DNA of 64,000 nt from Dipylidium caninum. Taxonomy: Eukaryota > Platyhelminthes > Cestoda > Cyclophyllidea > Dipylidiidae. Below, in pieces: positions 1-14,400 of the stretch. The stretch spans positions 38,501 through 102,500 of the forward strand of contig QEYB01001003.1 in NCBI GenBank assembly GCA_017562135.1, written 5' to 3'. The notes under the pieces were generated by a model, which searched no databases, was not told the origin of the DNA, and was given only the letters and a program-made list of their open reading frames with translations. The translations under genes and the position numbers were made by a program. Each line of letters begins with the position of its first letter. Positions within the stretch are counted from its first letter, which is position 1.

Positions 1-2117
1 GAATTCCGGAAGAAAGGGTATGCAGTCAGACTAAGAAACTTTTTTTAAGCACTCAAATCAAGAGGCTTTCTTACACTCGCGTCATCTCACGTTACCCATC
101 GTCTAGGTGATGCCGTCGTTAAACGGAATGCTCTAACGTCACTCGGAAGCCGAGTCTGTATCCAGAACACCATGGATACGGACTTTTTATCTTTAGTATG
201 CTTAAAGCCATCATTTCATAGGTCAATGAAAATTTAAACAGCAAAGAACGAATTTACCATTGGACAATTGGCCAATCGAAATCGTTGTACAGAGTTGAAT
301 CTCTACGTTTTTATCAGATGTTCAAGACGGAAAAAAATGAACTGCTCAATAATCCACACTAAATAAGTATAATCGAACGACAAGGAAGCACCTCAAAGGC
401 ACATCTAGGAAAATTTGACGTACTTTTCCTAAGGGCTAGAGAAATGGAGGGAAAGGTATCTACAAGCCGACTCTGGAAAGCATTAGTGAACACTTCCATA
501 ACACAACTTGCTACACCTCAAACCATGTCGCGCATCGAAGAAAACGACTGAAAAATTAATGATAGTCTAGATTATAGTCTAACATCCCAAAAATTCATAG
601 ACAATGAGAAAAGAAAACAGGGCCAGCAAATTTTTCTTGCAACCTGCATCTTCCCTTCAAAGCGAAACGAGTAATACGATCAGAGTGCAACAATGAAGCA
701 GGAGGGTAATTAGAGAGATTCCTTTAAAAATAATGTTAAATCAAAACTAGCTCAGGGAACTCAGGTCGCGGAGATTAATAAAAATTATAACGAGCCGATT
801 CAATATCACTAACCCGGATATAATCATAGTCATTAAGTTCGAAGACATTAAAATGCCAAGTAATCACGCGGTAGAAGTAGAGCAAATGGTAGTGGGCCAA
901 AATAAAATCCAAGAAAATGGCCGTCAGACGCTAAAGATTACCAGCGGAACCCATAAAAACAAATTTACAAAGGGAGGAATGGCGTCGCGAGCGACCAGTG
1001 GCAGTAAAAATCGGGGCCAATTAACATGACTCCGATTCCAACTTCCTTGGATACTAGTAATGACCAGGAAAAAATTTTACTTTCTTGGATTAACAAAAAT
1101 ATCACGATACGACAAACGCGCCTAGGTCATTCATAGTGGACAGAGGCAAACGGTAAATCGAGAAACCGAGGCACCGACGCCAAGGAAGAGTAATCATATC
1201 TACAGATAATCGAAAAATCTATTGAGGATAAAATGTACTGGGTATAAAAAAATGGGTTGCTTCCTTTACTCCTCGCAAAACAAGTTAAATATCTTCAAAG
1301 GCCATACCAAAATCATGATCAAGGTCAAAACATGAGGCCGATCTTTAAACATAAAAAGTTGTTAACTATTGAAAGTTAGGGTAAAAATTTGGATGGAAGT
1401 CACCGTGCTCCTCCTGAAAATACGTAATAGAAGTGATAAATGGGCGACAGAACCACTGCGATCCCAATTAAAACACGCCTAGGTCTTTGGAACATAAAAA
1501 ATAGAGATTTCATTACTATAGACAAAGCATATAGAAAGATTATCATATTCATATTCAAGGCTATAGGTTAAAATGCTCACCACCACGTCATTAGTGAAGT
1601 GGAACGAAAAGAAAATGTGAACAAATCAAGTACAAATTACATAGTTAAGGTAAAAACCCAAAATATTTCCAAAATCATTACAAAAACGCCTAACTCGCCT
1701 GACCAAATAAAAATAAACCTTTAAGTAGAGACTAAATATGAAATTCTAATGAACACGGCCACCTCGGAGGTCGGACTTATGATAATCCACAAAAAAACTA
1801 GAGACAAGTTCTGATAAAATCGATAAACCGATTTAACGTCCAAAGTGAAAAAAGAACCAAATTAATATTATTTTTGCGTCAAAGCATCAATTTTCAATTG
1901 AATCTGAATTTTCCTGGTGAAGCTTGTAAATTAATCAATCGAGGGAGAGCAAGGCATCTAAAAGTGGAGTCTATAAGCACTAATGACCAACGATTGCTAC
2001 AATTGTATCAGTAATATGAATATACAAATTGTCGACAATCCTGGTTGAGAAAATACAGGTATTGACCACCAAAATAAATAATCAAGCAGTTCGTACTGAG
2101 AAAAATAATGGACATAC
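1..2117 (-). other. A-rich non-coding stretch, probably BTAF1 introns
   Basis: No exon could be supported here. The strong A excess on the plus strand fits intronic sequence of the minus-strand BTAF1-like gene. Later exons must lie here or beyond the window edge. Confidence 0.4.
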
Positions 2118-2241
2118 TCGGGTGAGGGTGATATCCACGTCTTCAGGAGCTTTTTGGGCGAGTTCGCCCAACTGGCGTGCAGCAGTAATGCGTAACGTCT
2201 CATTAGGACAGCTTTCAAGTAAAGCAAATAGACGGTCCAAG
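2118..2241 (-). CDS. BTAF1: BTAF1/Mot1-like TBP-associated ATPase, one N-terminal exon (partial gene)
   Basis: This minus-strand exon of 124 nt is bounded by an acceptor (TTTCAG, plus 2242-2247) and a donor (GTATGT, plus 2112-2117). It starts with one base completing a split codon and then encodes 41 residues. They begin LDRLFALLES, continue with the core AARQLGELAQK and end ITLTR. This matches the extreme N-terminus of human BTAF1 (RLDRLFILLD... AAAQQLGEV...), the first HEAT-repeat helices of the Snf2-family ATPase that removes TBP from DNA. The gene should run leftward out of the window. The plus strand over 1-3600 is A-rich, as expected for T-rich introns transcribed on the minus strand. 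I could not place the first coding exon or further downstream exons. The identity is fairly secure, but it rests on one exon. Confidence 0.72.
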
Positions 2242-4142
2242 CTGAAATCAACGTAAGAATTAGACTTTTGGTTATTTATTCTACAAAACAGTATCGTTTA
2301 CTAAGAATGACACAATATTCAAGTATACAATCAGGACAACAAAGCTGACATCCCATAAAAAGTGAGTGGAAATTGGAATTAAACAGGTTTACAAAAAGAC
2401 GGTGACAAAAATGTCAAAAGGACTAAAAGAAAAATCGCATATATGCCATGTGAACAATGAGAGGCACTGAGGTATCAAAGTATCTATTAAAACAAGCGCC
2501 ACAGCTAGACTGAGCCACATTACAATCTACTCGGGAAGAATCAAACTGAAAAATAGAATCCAGGAGGGTGCTCAACAAGCATGCGTAAAATTAGAGCAAT
2601 TGACGCGTTTGCCATATACGACCAGATCACTATCGCCTCCGCACTTTGTTTAGACATCCGCAATACGGAAAGGAAAATTTCAAAACACCTCATTAACGGA
2701 ATCTAATTCAGTACAAAGTGGGCGTTACGAAAAGGAATCAATCAGCCTATCATAATGCAAGACCCTAACTGCCTCGATCCAATAACTGAGTGATTAAATA
2801 AATACATGGTTAATTACCGACTCGCCATTTAAGTCTATCAGAAAAGCGTCGATATCCTTTAAAACTACAGTAGCCCCAGAACCAATGACCAGACACCCGG
2901 GCGCAAAAAGCGACGACAGCGCCATCCCGAACATATTTATACTGAGAGCCATTTCTGATTACAACGGGTTAAAAAGGGACCTCCAGCTCTCTTATTGGTC
3001 CAATTTCAACTAACTACAGCATGGCTACATTCTGACCTAGAATTTAGAACATATAAACAATGACATAAATGTTAATTTTCTATCAACCACTGTGTAGTTC
3101 AATTCATAAATTTAAATTATTTATGCATTACTTGCAATCAAATATGTTTTATTATGAACACACCGAAAAGGCCAAAAAATTTTAAATATTGCACAAGTTG
3201 ACTGGAAAACAAATGTAAGAAAATTAGTCATTCGAATTGCGTCCAATCAAGTAATAGGCCTTCTAATGTCGCCACAAATATATACTGCGCAAAGACAAGA
3301 ACGGCTAATTACATATTTTGAAATTTATCCCAATTTTGATTATCAAGCAAGTTCCGTATTCACGCCATAACGTATGGTTGAAATGTGTGGTTCTCCGCCT
3401 AGAAAGCCTTTGTACCTGAACGATGATCCGCCATTTTTTACCGGTTTGATATAGTGACATAATATCGTGTTATTAAACGGAAAAGTTAAGAGTTGAGTTG
3501 TCGAGTTATAAGTAGTGCTCAGAATACAGATTTAATACCGAATAATACGCCGCTCGTTATAAAATACGCTCCTTCTGCGCCAATTCCGGACTATAAAAAC
3601 AAGTTTGATTTTATTTAACGGTTGAGGCCACGAATATAAAGTCTCGCGAGTATGAGGCATTTGCATACCTGAACAACTACAATTTAGGGTTTTAATTTTA
3701 GGCAGCACATGAGCAATGGAATATTTTTCGTGTGATATATTTTATATAGGTTTTATAAGTAATTTCCCAGAAAAATGGCCTTCTTGAAATTCGCAGAGGG
3801 ACAAGGGGGTATGGCCAATGTTTAAAATCTAAAACAAATTATTTTTTGTTTATTTAAGTTTATTTTGCATTCTTTACTTCGTAGACTTCTACGTCTTATC
3901 ATATTTTTTGATTTATTTCATTAAGTTATTTGAGTCGTTATCGTCTAAGTTCTAAATATAACCAAACGATAAATGCCATATTACACTACAGACTTTTTTG
4001 TTGTTTTCAATTTTATATTTTATCACAATTAACTTTTCTGTTTGAAGTTATTTGTTTAACCTAATTGCCAATTTGAGCTCATCAGGCACCTCTCCACCGC
4101 GTTTGAATTTTCGGACGCCATTTGCTTCGTCCCGCCGTTGAC
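2242..4142. promoter_or_regulatory. Divergent BTAF1-ALYREF upstream region
   Basis: This 1.9-kb stretch lies between the BTAF1-like exon 2 (minus) and the ALYREF start codon (plus). It should contain the first BTAF1 exon and intron and the promoters of both genes. The base skew flips from A-rich to T-rich on the plus strand at about 3.6-3.8 kb, which suggests the two transcripts diverge near there. No clear TATA box or other defined element was recognised. Confidence 0.4.
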
Positions 4143-6342
4143 ATGGATCTTAGTCTTGATGAAATTATCTTAAAGAATCGTGCTTCAAAGCGTGGTCGTG
4201 GCTCGAAATCTCAAAATGCGTTAAGACGGGTCAGCGCAGGTCGAATTCAAAAGCGAAGGAGCGGCGACTTCCCCGTAAGGTTATATCTATTCTTTTATTC
4301 GCTTTTAGAGAAGAAACCTACCCGATAAGTGGCAGCATGACCTCTTTCTTGGCACTGGAGGTGGTATGCCGAGGGCGAATGCCAAGATTTTGATTTCGAA
4401 CCTTGATTATGGCGTTAACGACGATGACATCCAAGTTCGCCTATCTTGTCTTAACATAGTTAATCTTAACTAGGAGCTCTTCCAAGAATTCGGCATTTTA
4501 AGGCGCGCAGCCGTTCATTACGACCGCAGCGGAAGATCTCTCGGAACTGCTGAAGTTATTTATACGAACCGAGCCGATGCTGCAAAAGCGATTGAACGTT
4601 ACAATGGTTTACCCCTAGATGGTCGCCCCATGAACATCCAGTTTGTTGGAGCTGCAGGTTAGTCCGTCGTACGGAAAAGATACGCGACGCGTTATGTTTG
4701 TTTACTGTGGATGGGACTCGTTTACACGGCTTTGTCGACATCTTGCGAGCCGCATCGTAAGAAATCCAAGGCCATCAATGGATCCTAATCCTTCTTAAAA
4801 GGTTTGATTATCCAGTCCACTTTTCACAATTATGCACCAATGCAATGTGTCTGATTTATCATGGCAACCGTTTTTTTGTTAAATGCGGCGAAATTTTGCT
4901 GTTTTCAGGTTTTGCTCTGAAACATTCGTGGTTATCTTTCACTTAACCCACTGCTATTACATTAGACAGTAGTGTGATTTTTGTTCTGGATTTTGCCCAG
5001 CTATGTAGTAGTATGCAGAATCCAAGGCATCAAGTCAAATGGTACTGGTTGCGGAATAATTGATTTAAATCAAGATTGCGATGTCACGTGTTTTGGGCTA
5101 TAGACCAGGCCTCGTTAATCATCTCTCCCCATGTACGTGACAGGTCGGTTAACTCCGAGTCCATGTTACTAGGTGAGATAAAACAAATTAAAATCAAGTA
5201 TGTTCTGTTTTTATTTCTTTCGTTTTCCGAGTCTAAATGGGGTTTTCTCTTGGTTAGATATTGCATCTTGGTTAAATGTCTGTATACCCAGGGTTATTCT
5301 ATCCTTTGCCGGGTTTGTTTCGATCTCGTCAGGGCATTATAGACGCTTTTCCGTGTAGCATTTTGGACATTTTTGTAAAGTTGTAATTGTTCTACTTTTT
5401 AAGTAAGCACTTTGGCTTCCATTTTGAAATTTTTTAAGGTAGGGCACGGTTTCTTCCAGTTTTTCAGTTTCTCGCAATTGTTGCTCATCCTATTTTTACA
5501 TCCGTTGATTACCCAGATAAACCGCCAGTGATATCTTGTTTAAATGTTACACGCCCTTATTACCAGTTTCCTGACCTCTGTTTTGTGTGTTTTATTGGTG
5601 AATATGTTTAAATTTCCGTTGCAATAGGCGCATTATCCGTCTCTTTGCTCATCTGCTTCTTTCCAAAGCCAAATATTAGTATACGTGATGTTAACGGTTG
5701 TTAGATCTTATTAAAAGAGTACTAATGACGGAACTTTGGACAGCTTGAGTTGTATATCAAGGCCCTACCCTTAACCCTGGGTAATAATTGCGTCACATTA
5801 TCACCGTATAATGTAGTCGGTTCTACTTAAATACAGTTTATTCTTGCGGCTTACATTAATTTCCGAATTCTATAAATAGTTTAAAGGTGTATTTAGCTTG
5901 CTTTCTTTAATAATAACGGTCACTTAATCTCTTTTCATTTTCCACAATTCAGATGGCCAGGGAACTATTCTATCGCGCAATCACCTTGCCAACGTTCTCC
6001 GTGGTCGACCCCGCGGGCGCGGTGGTGCAAGAGGCGGTCGGCGGGGCAACCGCAACAACCGGCCACCGGTCACGAAGGATCAATTGGATGCAGAACTAGC
6101 GGCTTACACTGCTCAGGTTTGTCGGGCCCATTTTTTGTTAACATTTTTTTGTTTTTCTTTTTTATGTTACTTCTAGAGGCAACCAATATATCAACATCCT
6201 CTGATTTGTGAGGTGATGCGAGCGGTACCTTTTTAATCCCGAGCGTGTAACTCACTTTACTTCACTGCGACAATGACGATGTTCTTATTTTTTTGTATCG
6301 TATGGCTGGTTACTGTTTTATTTTCGCTTGTAGAAGGCATGA
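4143..6342 (+). CDS. ALYREF: ALYREF / THO complex subunit 4 mRNA-export adaptor
   Basis: Nuclear RNA-binding adaptor that links spliced mRNA to the NXF1 export receptor within TREX. Exons: 4143-4274, 4309-4434, 4474-4657, 5953-6116, and probably 6334-6342. All phases fit and give 204 residues. The N-terminus MDLSLDEII is the conserved REF N-box, followed by a basic arginine-rich stretch and the WQHDLF motif. The RRM begins at about residue 66, with RNP2-like [24 protein letters not shown] and GRPMNIQFV also match the family. The C-terminal variable region is RG-rich (RGRPRGRGG). It ends with the REF C-box [13 protein letters not shown]. Introns are 34, 39 and 1295 nt. The last exon is uncertain: AAG GCA TGA at 6334-6342 is preferred, but an exon starting at 6177 and stopping near 6236 is also possible. 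Confidence 0.93.
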
Positions 6343-9300
6343 GAAACCGAGTGCTTGGATCGCAGACGTCAGCCGTACTTTAAAGTGAGCGCTTGCGTTG
6401 TGCGGTGGATTTTTTCAAGCACCACTTCTCTGCTGTGCGTCCTTTACGTGTCCCAATGTAAACATTTTTTACCACTAATTGTGCGCATTTGTTTTGTATA
6501 AATAACGGTTTTATTGATACCCCTTGTCGTTTGTCGGGTTCTGTCCTTGCAACTGTTAATAAGTAGGATGTTATAATTTTACCAACCGAAGTAATTTAGT
6601 TTGAGACCTGCCGCGAATTTCCTGGGTGTGACTAATTTCTGACTTCGGAATGAGTGCAGGAACACGACATTTCCCCTCTTGTGGTCGGCCTCACCATTAC
6701 CCGATATTATTGTAAGGTATGGGTGGAGAACTGTTTGGTTCGAAATTGTGGCCGATGTATTGAGTCCCTGATGAGTTTTCTGATGAGCCGTCCCTCCTAA
6801 CAACTCGATCGTGGATCTAGGCGGTCCCAGTGCTGACTTTTTGGTGTGCTCTCGCCATGCTCGTTAAATACTACTCGCACCATGCCAGTAGGTGTTTGGA
6901 GGTCGGTTTTGCAGTTCCGCATTGATTGTTCACTCGGGGCGTGCCCTCCGATTGACAACGGTCTTAAAGTAGCTGGTGGTCGTATAAGGAGACTGGCTCT
7001 GAGTGGATGTCATTCTGTTCTGTTCACACATTGAACTTTCTCTAACTTCTCTTGCGTGAAGACCTACCCTATCAAGAGGTTCAAGGTGAATTTGTGAGAT
7101 GACTGGTGGCATCTTAGCAAGCGAGGCTGGCATTCCACCGTCGCTATTAATGGAACATTTACGCTCGTCTGGAGCTACTCACCACAAGCCTAGCGTCTGC
7201 GGAAACAGTTGATGTCGATCACGCCCTAATTATCACCATCATCGTCGCAATATTCCCATCTTCACCGACATTATTCAATAGATTGCAAGTAGCGGAGGCA
7301 AGTAGAGTGGCATTCAATGAGTAGCCTTAATCTTCCGTCAGACCGTTCCTCCACACGAGCCTTACTCGGGGGAAAGTGGGTAATTTTGCCCTTTCAACTA
7401 TGGATGATTACTCGGGCACCAATAGCGGGCGGTTGGCCAGCCAGACGGCCGGTGTTGCTGGACATGACTCTGCGTCACCTTTAACACTTTTGAGGCCTCT
7501 CCTCTCTATTTCTCTCTTCCCTTCTCCCCTTCCCTCCGGCCCCAACCCCCTCCCTCGCAGGTCGTAGTCCGTTCCACCTCGGTGCTGCGAGTGGAGCGCA
7601 CTTGGCAAAACTGGCTGATGTCAGGCATGGCGGAAAACACCCATAACGGTCTCCCGTTGGTGTTGGTTGGCACTGTCAGGTGGGTCACATTGACTTCGCG
7701 CACATCACACTAAGATCATGTGATTTGTGCCACTTCGGTGTCTTCCCGTTGCAGTCGCCGTCGCAACAGTGCAAACGAAACGGTGCAGGATGGCAGGGGA
7801 AGAAGGGCGACAGCTATAACATGGGTGAGACTTAAAAGTCAATCGTTAGGGCGACAAAGGACTAAAAAAAGGAGATAAACATACAGAAAGCAGAGTACAC
7901 CCCGGCGAGAGGCAACTTGGCACCCAGAAACCCACTGGCATAGTAACCAGGACTGCGGGGAAAGGCGAGCGCGGCCTGTTACGCTTACCATGGGAGAAGT
8001 CTGTGCATCTACATAGCTCACACATACGTCAGTTAACTTGGTTGATTTCCGTCGTCTTTTGTGCCAATGGTCGCGACTGACGGCAGAACAGCCAAGAAGT
8101 CCCCTCGAAAAGCCCCACGTCCGCTTCCACGCCCTGCCTCCCGTTTCAGGACATTGAATGGGGCTGTCGAAAACAATCCTAACCACTTCCTTTGTCTAAA
8201 ATCAGTTCGTGGTGCATAACAATCGACTGACCAATAAGCGCCACCATTTGCGCTGCTTTCAAGGTCAACGCAGTGGGAGATGTGACCTTGAGACGTGTGC
8301 TATTGGTCGAGAGAGACGGGGCGGAGTAGTTTAGTGCGAGGTGGCTAGGTGTAGTCGGTCTTGCCTCTCCTCCCAGGTGTCATGGGATAAGCATTGAATT
8401 CCAGGACTTGTGCCTTCTTGTCTATCTACTGGACACTACTAAATAGCCAAACGAGAAAGCGAATTCCGCAGGCAGCTACTCCTCTCTACCCCCTCCCCCC
8501 TCCTACCTCCACCTTCAACTCACTGCAGCCTCCTTGCTCGACCACTGGTGAGTTCTTCACGTTAACATCTATTCACTGCCTTGAATATACTCCGCCCTCA
8601 GAGGAGAAGGTGTCCTCCTCCTCCTCCTCCTCCTCCTCTCTCTTTCCCTCCCTCCTCCTCGCGACTTGACTGACGTAAATCGCCGGCCACTGGAGGCTTT
8701 GGCGACGACGAGTCTGCAAGCTTGCGTTTAGCCACCTCTCCTGCTGTCGTGCAACGTCTCCTCTGCGTGTGAGGGGGACGAACGCAGACTGGGCTGGTCT
8801 AAACGAAGTTGGGCTTGTTTCACCCCAACCAGTGGCTCCTCATTTGCCTCTGGCGCATCTGAAAGGGAATAGGCATGCGCCTCATCCCCACTGACCTCAT
8901 GTTCACCCCCTCCTCGTCCATTCTTATGCCGGGAAATCCTGGTGTACGGGAGATTCTCACCGGGTTCAGTGCACCACTGGGGAAGCTGAGACTACAAATT
9001 TGTGCGTGCGCAGGTCCCAAGGACCGGGGGTGCCGCCTCCTTTGACTGACCGTGGGTCTGTGTCTGTCGCTGCCGAGTCTTGACCACCGCCCCACTTGTC
9101 AGTCCGCCGCTTCGACACCTTTCCTTCCTCTCCTTCCATCGGTTTTTCACTAGTCTTAGGCCACAATTTTATTTATCGTGTTCATGTGCTGCTTAGGCCT
9201 GTTGTCGGTCAATTACCAAGTCGGCGAGTCTCCTTCAAGCTGATGAGATCGTTTTCGCTTTGTATCATGTTACACACCCTCTTATTACCGCCTACCCGTC

Positions 9301-11489
9301 CTACCGACTCCTTTTGTCCTCACACTTGTTCGGACGGACGCGCTGGTGCGGTGAGCCTGAAAGGCGACTTCTCAGACGCAGCCAGACGCCACCCCCTCCG
9401 CGTGTTCACTCGCCCACCCGCCAACAGCCCTGGGGCCTGAACGCCACGCACACCTGCCTCACCGGCGGGTCGTTTCTACACGACGCACTGCCAGACCGCG
9501 CGTAGGCGGACAAGGTGCCCGCACCACGTCGACGGGGGACGAGCTGGCAGGGACTTCCTCGTGGTAGCTCGTGCCGTAATGCTCTTGCTGTCACGTCAAG
9601 GCGACAGTAACAAGCGAGACCTGTCAAGTGACACTTCACTTCAGATAGGAAAACATAACTGGTGTGAACTTAAAAAATGACCTGATCATGTGGATTGATT
9701 GTTACCAAACAAGAGCGGTTCTTCTGTGCGACAAGTAGTCATTCCCCGATGGTGATTTTTTGGATAGGCCTGAATTTCCTCGCCTTCTGTCCTAATTCCT
9801 GCCTCTACTCGGTTGAATGCCAGTGGCGTTGCCCAGGTGCCTTCCGAGGACGAAAAGGCATTTGGCCCCAACGAGTACTTGAATCGGGTCGCATGGCGGG
9901 GCGAAATGCGTCTGACCAGCCCCAACTCCAGGCTGAACGCGCTTCCCGAGGCAGCAGTCTCGTCCCCCTTGCGTCAAATGGCGATTGGCGAAAGGGACCT
10001 GAGCAGGTCCGGGCCAGAGTGTGCTCTTGCATATCCACCCTCCGAGATGCAGCCTCCCGCCGCAGGAAACACCTGACTTAACAAATATCGCTTTTTAGCA
10101 CCAATTTTAGCCTTATTCACCAGACACCCCCTAATAGTGGCCACTGCCGAGCTTAGTCTTGGCCGAAATGAGTGCTCCAGTGTGGTTTTCCCCTTCTCCT
10201 TAGCCCAAAATTTTGGCAAGCAATTCACTGGGGATCGGACCTAGTCGCCCCCATTGGCGAAGGTGTGTCTCTCCGCATTCCCTCGCCGTGGACTCCACCT
10301 TTTCCTTCCCAGGGAGGCAGACTCCCCGAGCCACCAACAGGTCACAACTTGGGTGGCGCCACTGTCACCTCGAAAAGAGTTGTTAAGACAGCGATAGGCG
10401 TAACTGCGGCGGATTCTGAAAGTGGAGTGACAGTCCGCTTTTCTTGGCGCCGTCGCCCGTTGGGTCCAGGCGCCAGGACAGTTTGTGATCGTGGACAAGG
10501 TGAGGAATCACGGATTTGACGATCAGGCGAATCGGAACGGGAAGGAGGAGAAGAAGAGGCGTGCGAAGACGACCTCGAGGCCGCGATGACCAGCCTCACT
10601 GCGAGGCGGCTGGGGCTATGACGTGCTAACACATTATAACACGCAAGAATGGGTAGTTTGGGAGAAGGCGCATTGCAGTATACCATGTTCGTTGCTTCCT
10701 GTAAGCCATTCACTCAAAAAATTCTGCGGAGGCTTCGCGCGTAGAAATCGTAATCAACGTCTGAAATTGTTAAATCGCGGTGGTCGCAAATAGCTGTCTC
10801 CACTTCACTTTCAGCCAAATGAAAGCAACTTTTGGCTTACAAGAATGTGGCAGCGGTTGACCAGTTATGACGAATGGCAGGTTGACACTCCTAATTTATT
10901 TAGGCTCCTAAGACGTGGAATTCAAAATAACCACGATGAGTGGCTCTAACTCCATTCCACACACGACCTCCTGCAATTCTTTCCCGGTGTTTATCCGACA
11001 ACACTTGCCAAACAAAGTCAGTAGGCTATCTAATGTATTGCTTGGGGTTGTTTGTTCTTTCCTTTCAAACGACAACGTAGTTAAATGGCAAAGTAATTTG
11101 CGCAGGTTCGTAGTTTTGCGAAGATTCCACTCCCACCGATTGGTGGAGGAGAATGTTTACTTGAACTGTCACGCCCAATCGCCACGCAGCTGGCCGCATT
11201 TTATTATTAACTGCCATATTCCGTGTTGCTTGTCTCCTACATTTTCGTGCTTTCCTAACGGATGATTATCACCATGCTCATCCACAATGGTTGAGTGAAT
11301 TTGTCTTAAGCGGATTTTCTGGTCTCATGCTTAAGCCGGGACGCGCAGTAGACTAGGATAGTTTCTAGCAAGAGACGTTGGCAAGATTTCTATACGATTA
11401 TTAAGAAATCATATGCTACCAGTTGATGAAGAAGGCTAAAAAAAGTGCTTAAATTTCAGCCTTAATGGTGCATTTATTTTTCGTGGCAG
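6343..11489. other. No gene recognised; probable HECA upstream region or introns
   Basis: About 5 kb of C/T-rich sequence. It includes a (TCC)n tract at 8613-8638. Several short open frames occur here, but none shows conserved motifs. I searched by eye for the conserved N-terminal headcase exon (cysteine-rich, with WTKKGYDL) and did not find it. Confidence 0.35.
8613..8638. repeat. (TCC)n microsatellite
   Basis: Perfect trinucleotide run. Confidence 0.95.
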
Positions 11490-14400
11490 AACGCGCTATC
11501 GATCATACACCTATTACCAATCAGAAACCACTGACCTTGAGGCGACCAATGGAAAAAGGCGGAAATGAACGTATTCAGAAGACTCCCTCCTCCGATACGG
11601 CGGTGACATCAAAGTCTTTTATTGACCCCTCAGAGTTCCCATTGGCCGATGACTTGGGAGACCCCGAACTTAATCTTCTAAAAGCCTGTCGAAGATCCTC
11701 CCTCCGTCAGGGCAATCCTCAATTCGGGTTGGTTCCCTTAATTGGAGATTGTCGTACTTTCCTCCTCTAAGTAGGACTCATTTTATATCCTGCGTTTAGT
11801 ACCTCTGGCAGGAGTTCGACGTCGAAAGCACAGCGACAAACCAGTCTAAATAGTATCACAGATTGCAGTATGAGTAGCGGCTTCGTCAGCGACGTTTCCA
11901 GTGCAACTGCTTCCACGCGCTATCCCAGCTTCTCCCTCGCCAGTATGGACTCCTTGGAGGCTCTCGAAGCAGCCTGGCCGAAACTTGCAGACATGCATTT
12001 ACCTTCATCCAGTGGTGTAGAGCCAACGAAACGAAATAAGAAGATGGCGAGTAACAACGGTCAAAAGAAAAACAAGCGTGAGTCAAAACGTCAATTTAAG
12101 GAATTACCGCCTTAACGCTAATGCCAATAAAACGTAAGAGAGGTGTATAGAAAGAAAATAGAATAATCGTCGGCTACTGTAAATGGTTTTTGTCAAGGGG
12201 TCAAGTTTAACTGCTCCGGACTGTTTTCTTGCCACCAAAGTTCATCACGTAATTGGCGGTGGCGTAACACCTTGGAATCGTCATCGCCACCAAACAATCA
12301 ACGCTCCACAATATGTGACCTTGGCATTAATTACTTCACTACACAGTTTCACCATATAATCTCACTAACTTGACTGTCACTTTACTTAACTTAATCACCA
12401 ACTATTATTTCCTTCTATCACCGTCGGTCCAAATGTTCCGCAACATCTCTTGTCACCACCGACTGTGGAGCCCTTTGCAATTTACCTTGGTTGGCTCTCC
12501 TTCGTCTGGAGGAGTCGCCGAGACGTAGAGACAACACGCGGTGGGAAGAAGAAGCTGCTTCTCTGTTGGGCCTGTCAGCAGGGAAGCAGCCTTCTCTTCC
12601 CATTAATTCCGTTAAGTTCTCTTCCGTGTCGATGTCTTCCAGAGGAGTGAGTGGCCGAATAACTCGAAGAAGGAGCTGTCAGGGGCTGTGCAGCTTTGGA
12701 GCCTGCCACACAGAGTCGTGTCTGGCAAAAGATTGGCGGTAAACAAGCTGACTTCCCCCAGATACTGGTCGGAGGACGCAAGTTGCAGAGAGTTCTTAGT
12801 GCAACCATCCTAATCGCTAGTCGCACTTCGCTGAATTCCATCGCCAAACATGTAATGTATTTAAAAATCATTGGAATTGAGTTGGTCCCTGCATCCAACC
12901 GCCTTATTCTCCTCACCGCCTTGGCTAATGCTGGAAATTTTATCCCGTACGACCTACGGAATGTGGTCCGGCAGTTTCAATTCCAGGCGCGAGTTTTCCT
13001 CGGTAGCCTCCGTCCGCCGACGTGAGACGAAAGTCCGTGTCGGGTCGTCTCACTTGTCACGCGTTTGGTGGTAATCGGAAATGGCCAGCCGCGGTATGAC
13101 CCAAACACTGCGATGCACAAAACTCGTTAGCAGACCAGGTCGTTTTGCCTAGGAGTCGGAGTCTTGATGGCAGAAATGTTCCATACTTGTGGAAGGGCGT
13201 CGATTAGGCTTGTGGTCTGCACGCCGCATCAACTTATTTCCTCCTCAGAGGTCATTTTCTCCTTCTCCTTTTCCTTTTCCTCCTCCTCCTCCTCCTGGTC
13301 ATTTTCATGCTCTACTCTTCCTCTCACTCTTTACGTGTCTGCTTCTCTTCCACCCCCGTGGTGAAGTGTCATTCAGCGGCGAAACACAAGCTAAAACTCT
13401 AGGCGGGGAGCAGCTTGCCAGTTGACAGCTATCGAAGTGGTTTGGTCAGGCCAAATATTGAACTTTATTTGCCTTCATTTTATAAACTTTTGCTCTGTCA
13501 ATTCTTTTACAGAACGTGTGTTTTTTAGGCCTAGTAGATGTTCGTCAACGTTCCGGATCCATGGCAGCTGGCACAATTTCTACCGATCTCCAAAGTGACC
13601 AACATGTCCAACGGAGCATCTCTTCTTCCGTCCCAGTCCTCAACTCCGGCACACGCCAATTCAATGCCAAAGGGAACATCTTCCGCCAGCGAAAGGACTT
13701 TTCTGTATTTAAGGTGGGCCTTGTCAACTTCACCTTCATAAATCGTTTTTGTCAGAGCGAAAATAGCCACGCTCCTCTTGTCGCGCGTGTAGCGGCTGCA
13801 GGCGTGGAAGCGCAACGGCTACTTCATCCAGCTGGAGGATGACAGTTGCACAGGCAACGAGGACACACGCGCCTTCGTCCTCTGCCAGTTGACAGGCCAC
13901 GGGGCCGCGGAGGTGCAGTGTCTGGCGTGCTCTCGCCTCCTCCCCATCTACGACCACTTCCCCCTCCTCGACGGCGCCCTCTTCCTCTCGCCGCTCCGTC
14001 ATCGCGGCGGTCTCCAGGTGGGTTGCCACTTCCATGCGTTTAAGGTCGCTCTGAAAGGCCCCGCTACACTTCGTGACGCAGACCTCATGTGGCCATTTGG
14101 CCAAAGGTACTTCGCCTATCCAGAGGTACCGTGGCAACCTACAGTCCTATGGCACAGCACCTTACTTCCTGGCGAATTTGTCAATCCTCAACATTATCCT
14201 AATCTCATAAACCATTTTTTGCATACACGACGCAAAAGTGTGTGAATCTCGGCCAACCTGTGTGTGGCTCGGTAGCCCGTCCGTCCACCTCGAAAGCGTT
14301 GGACGCACCACGCCCTGCTCACTGCGACCGGCGCCTACTCAGGCGTCGAGAGAGTCGTTGGACCTAGCGTCCAAGTTAACGGCGTCCAACTTTGGGTGCT

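Noticed and set aside
3416..3434. Minus-strand ATG GCG GAT CAT CGT TCA G followed by GTACAA as first exon of the BTAF1-like gene
   Set aside because: Good context, but it ends in phase 1, while the exon at 2118-2241 needs two preceding bases. It would only work with another exon between.
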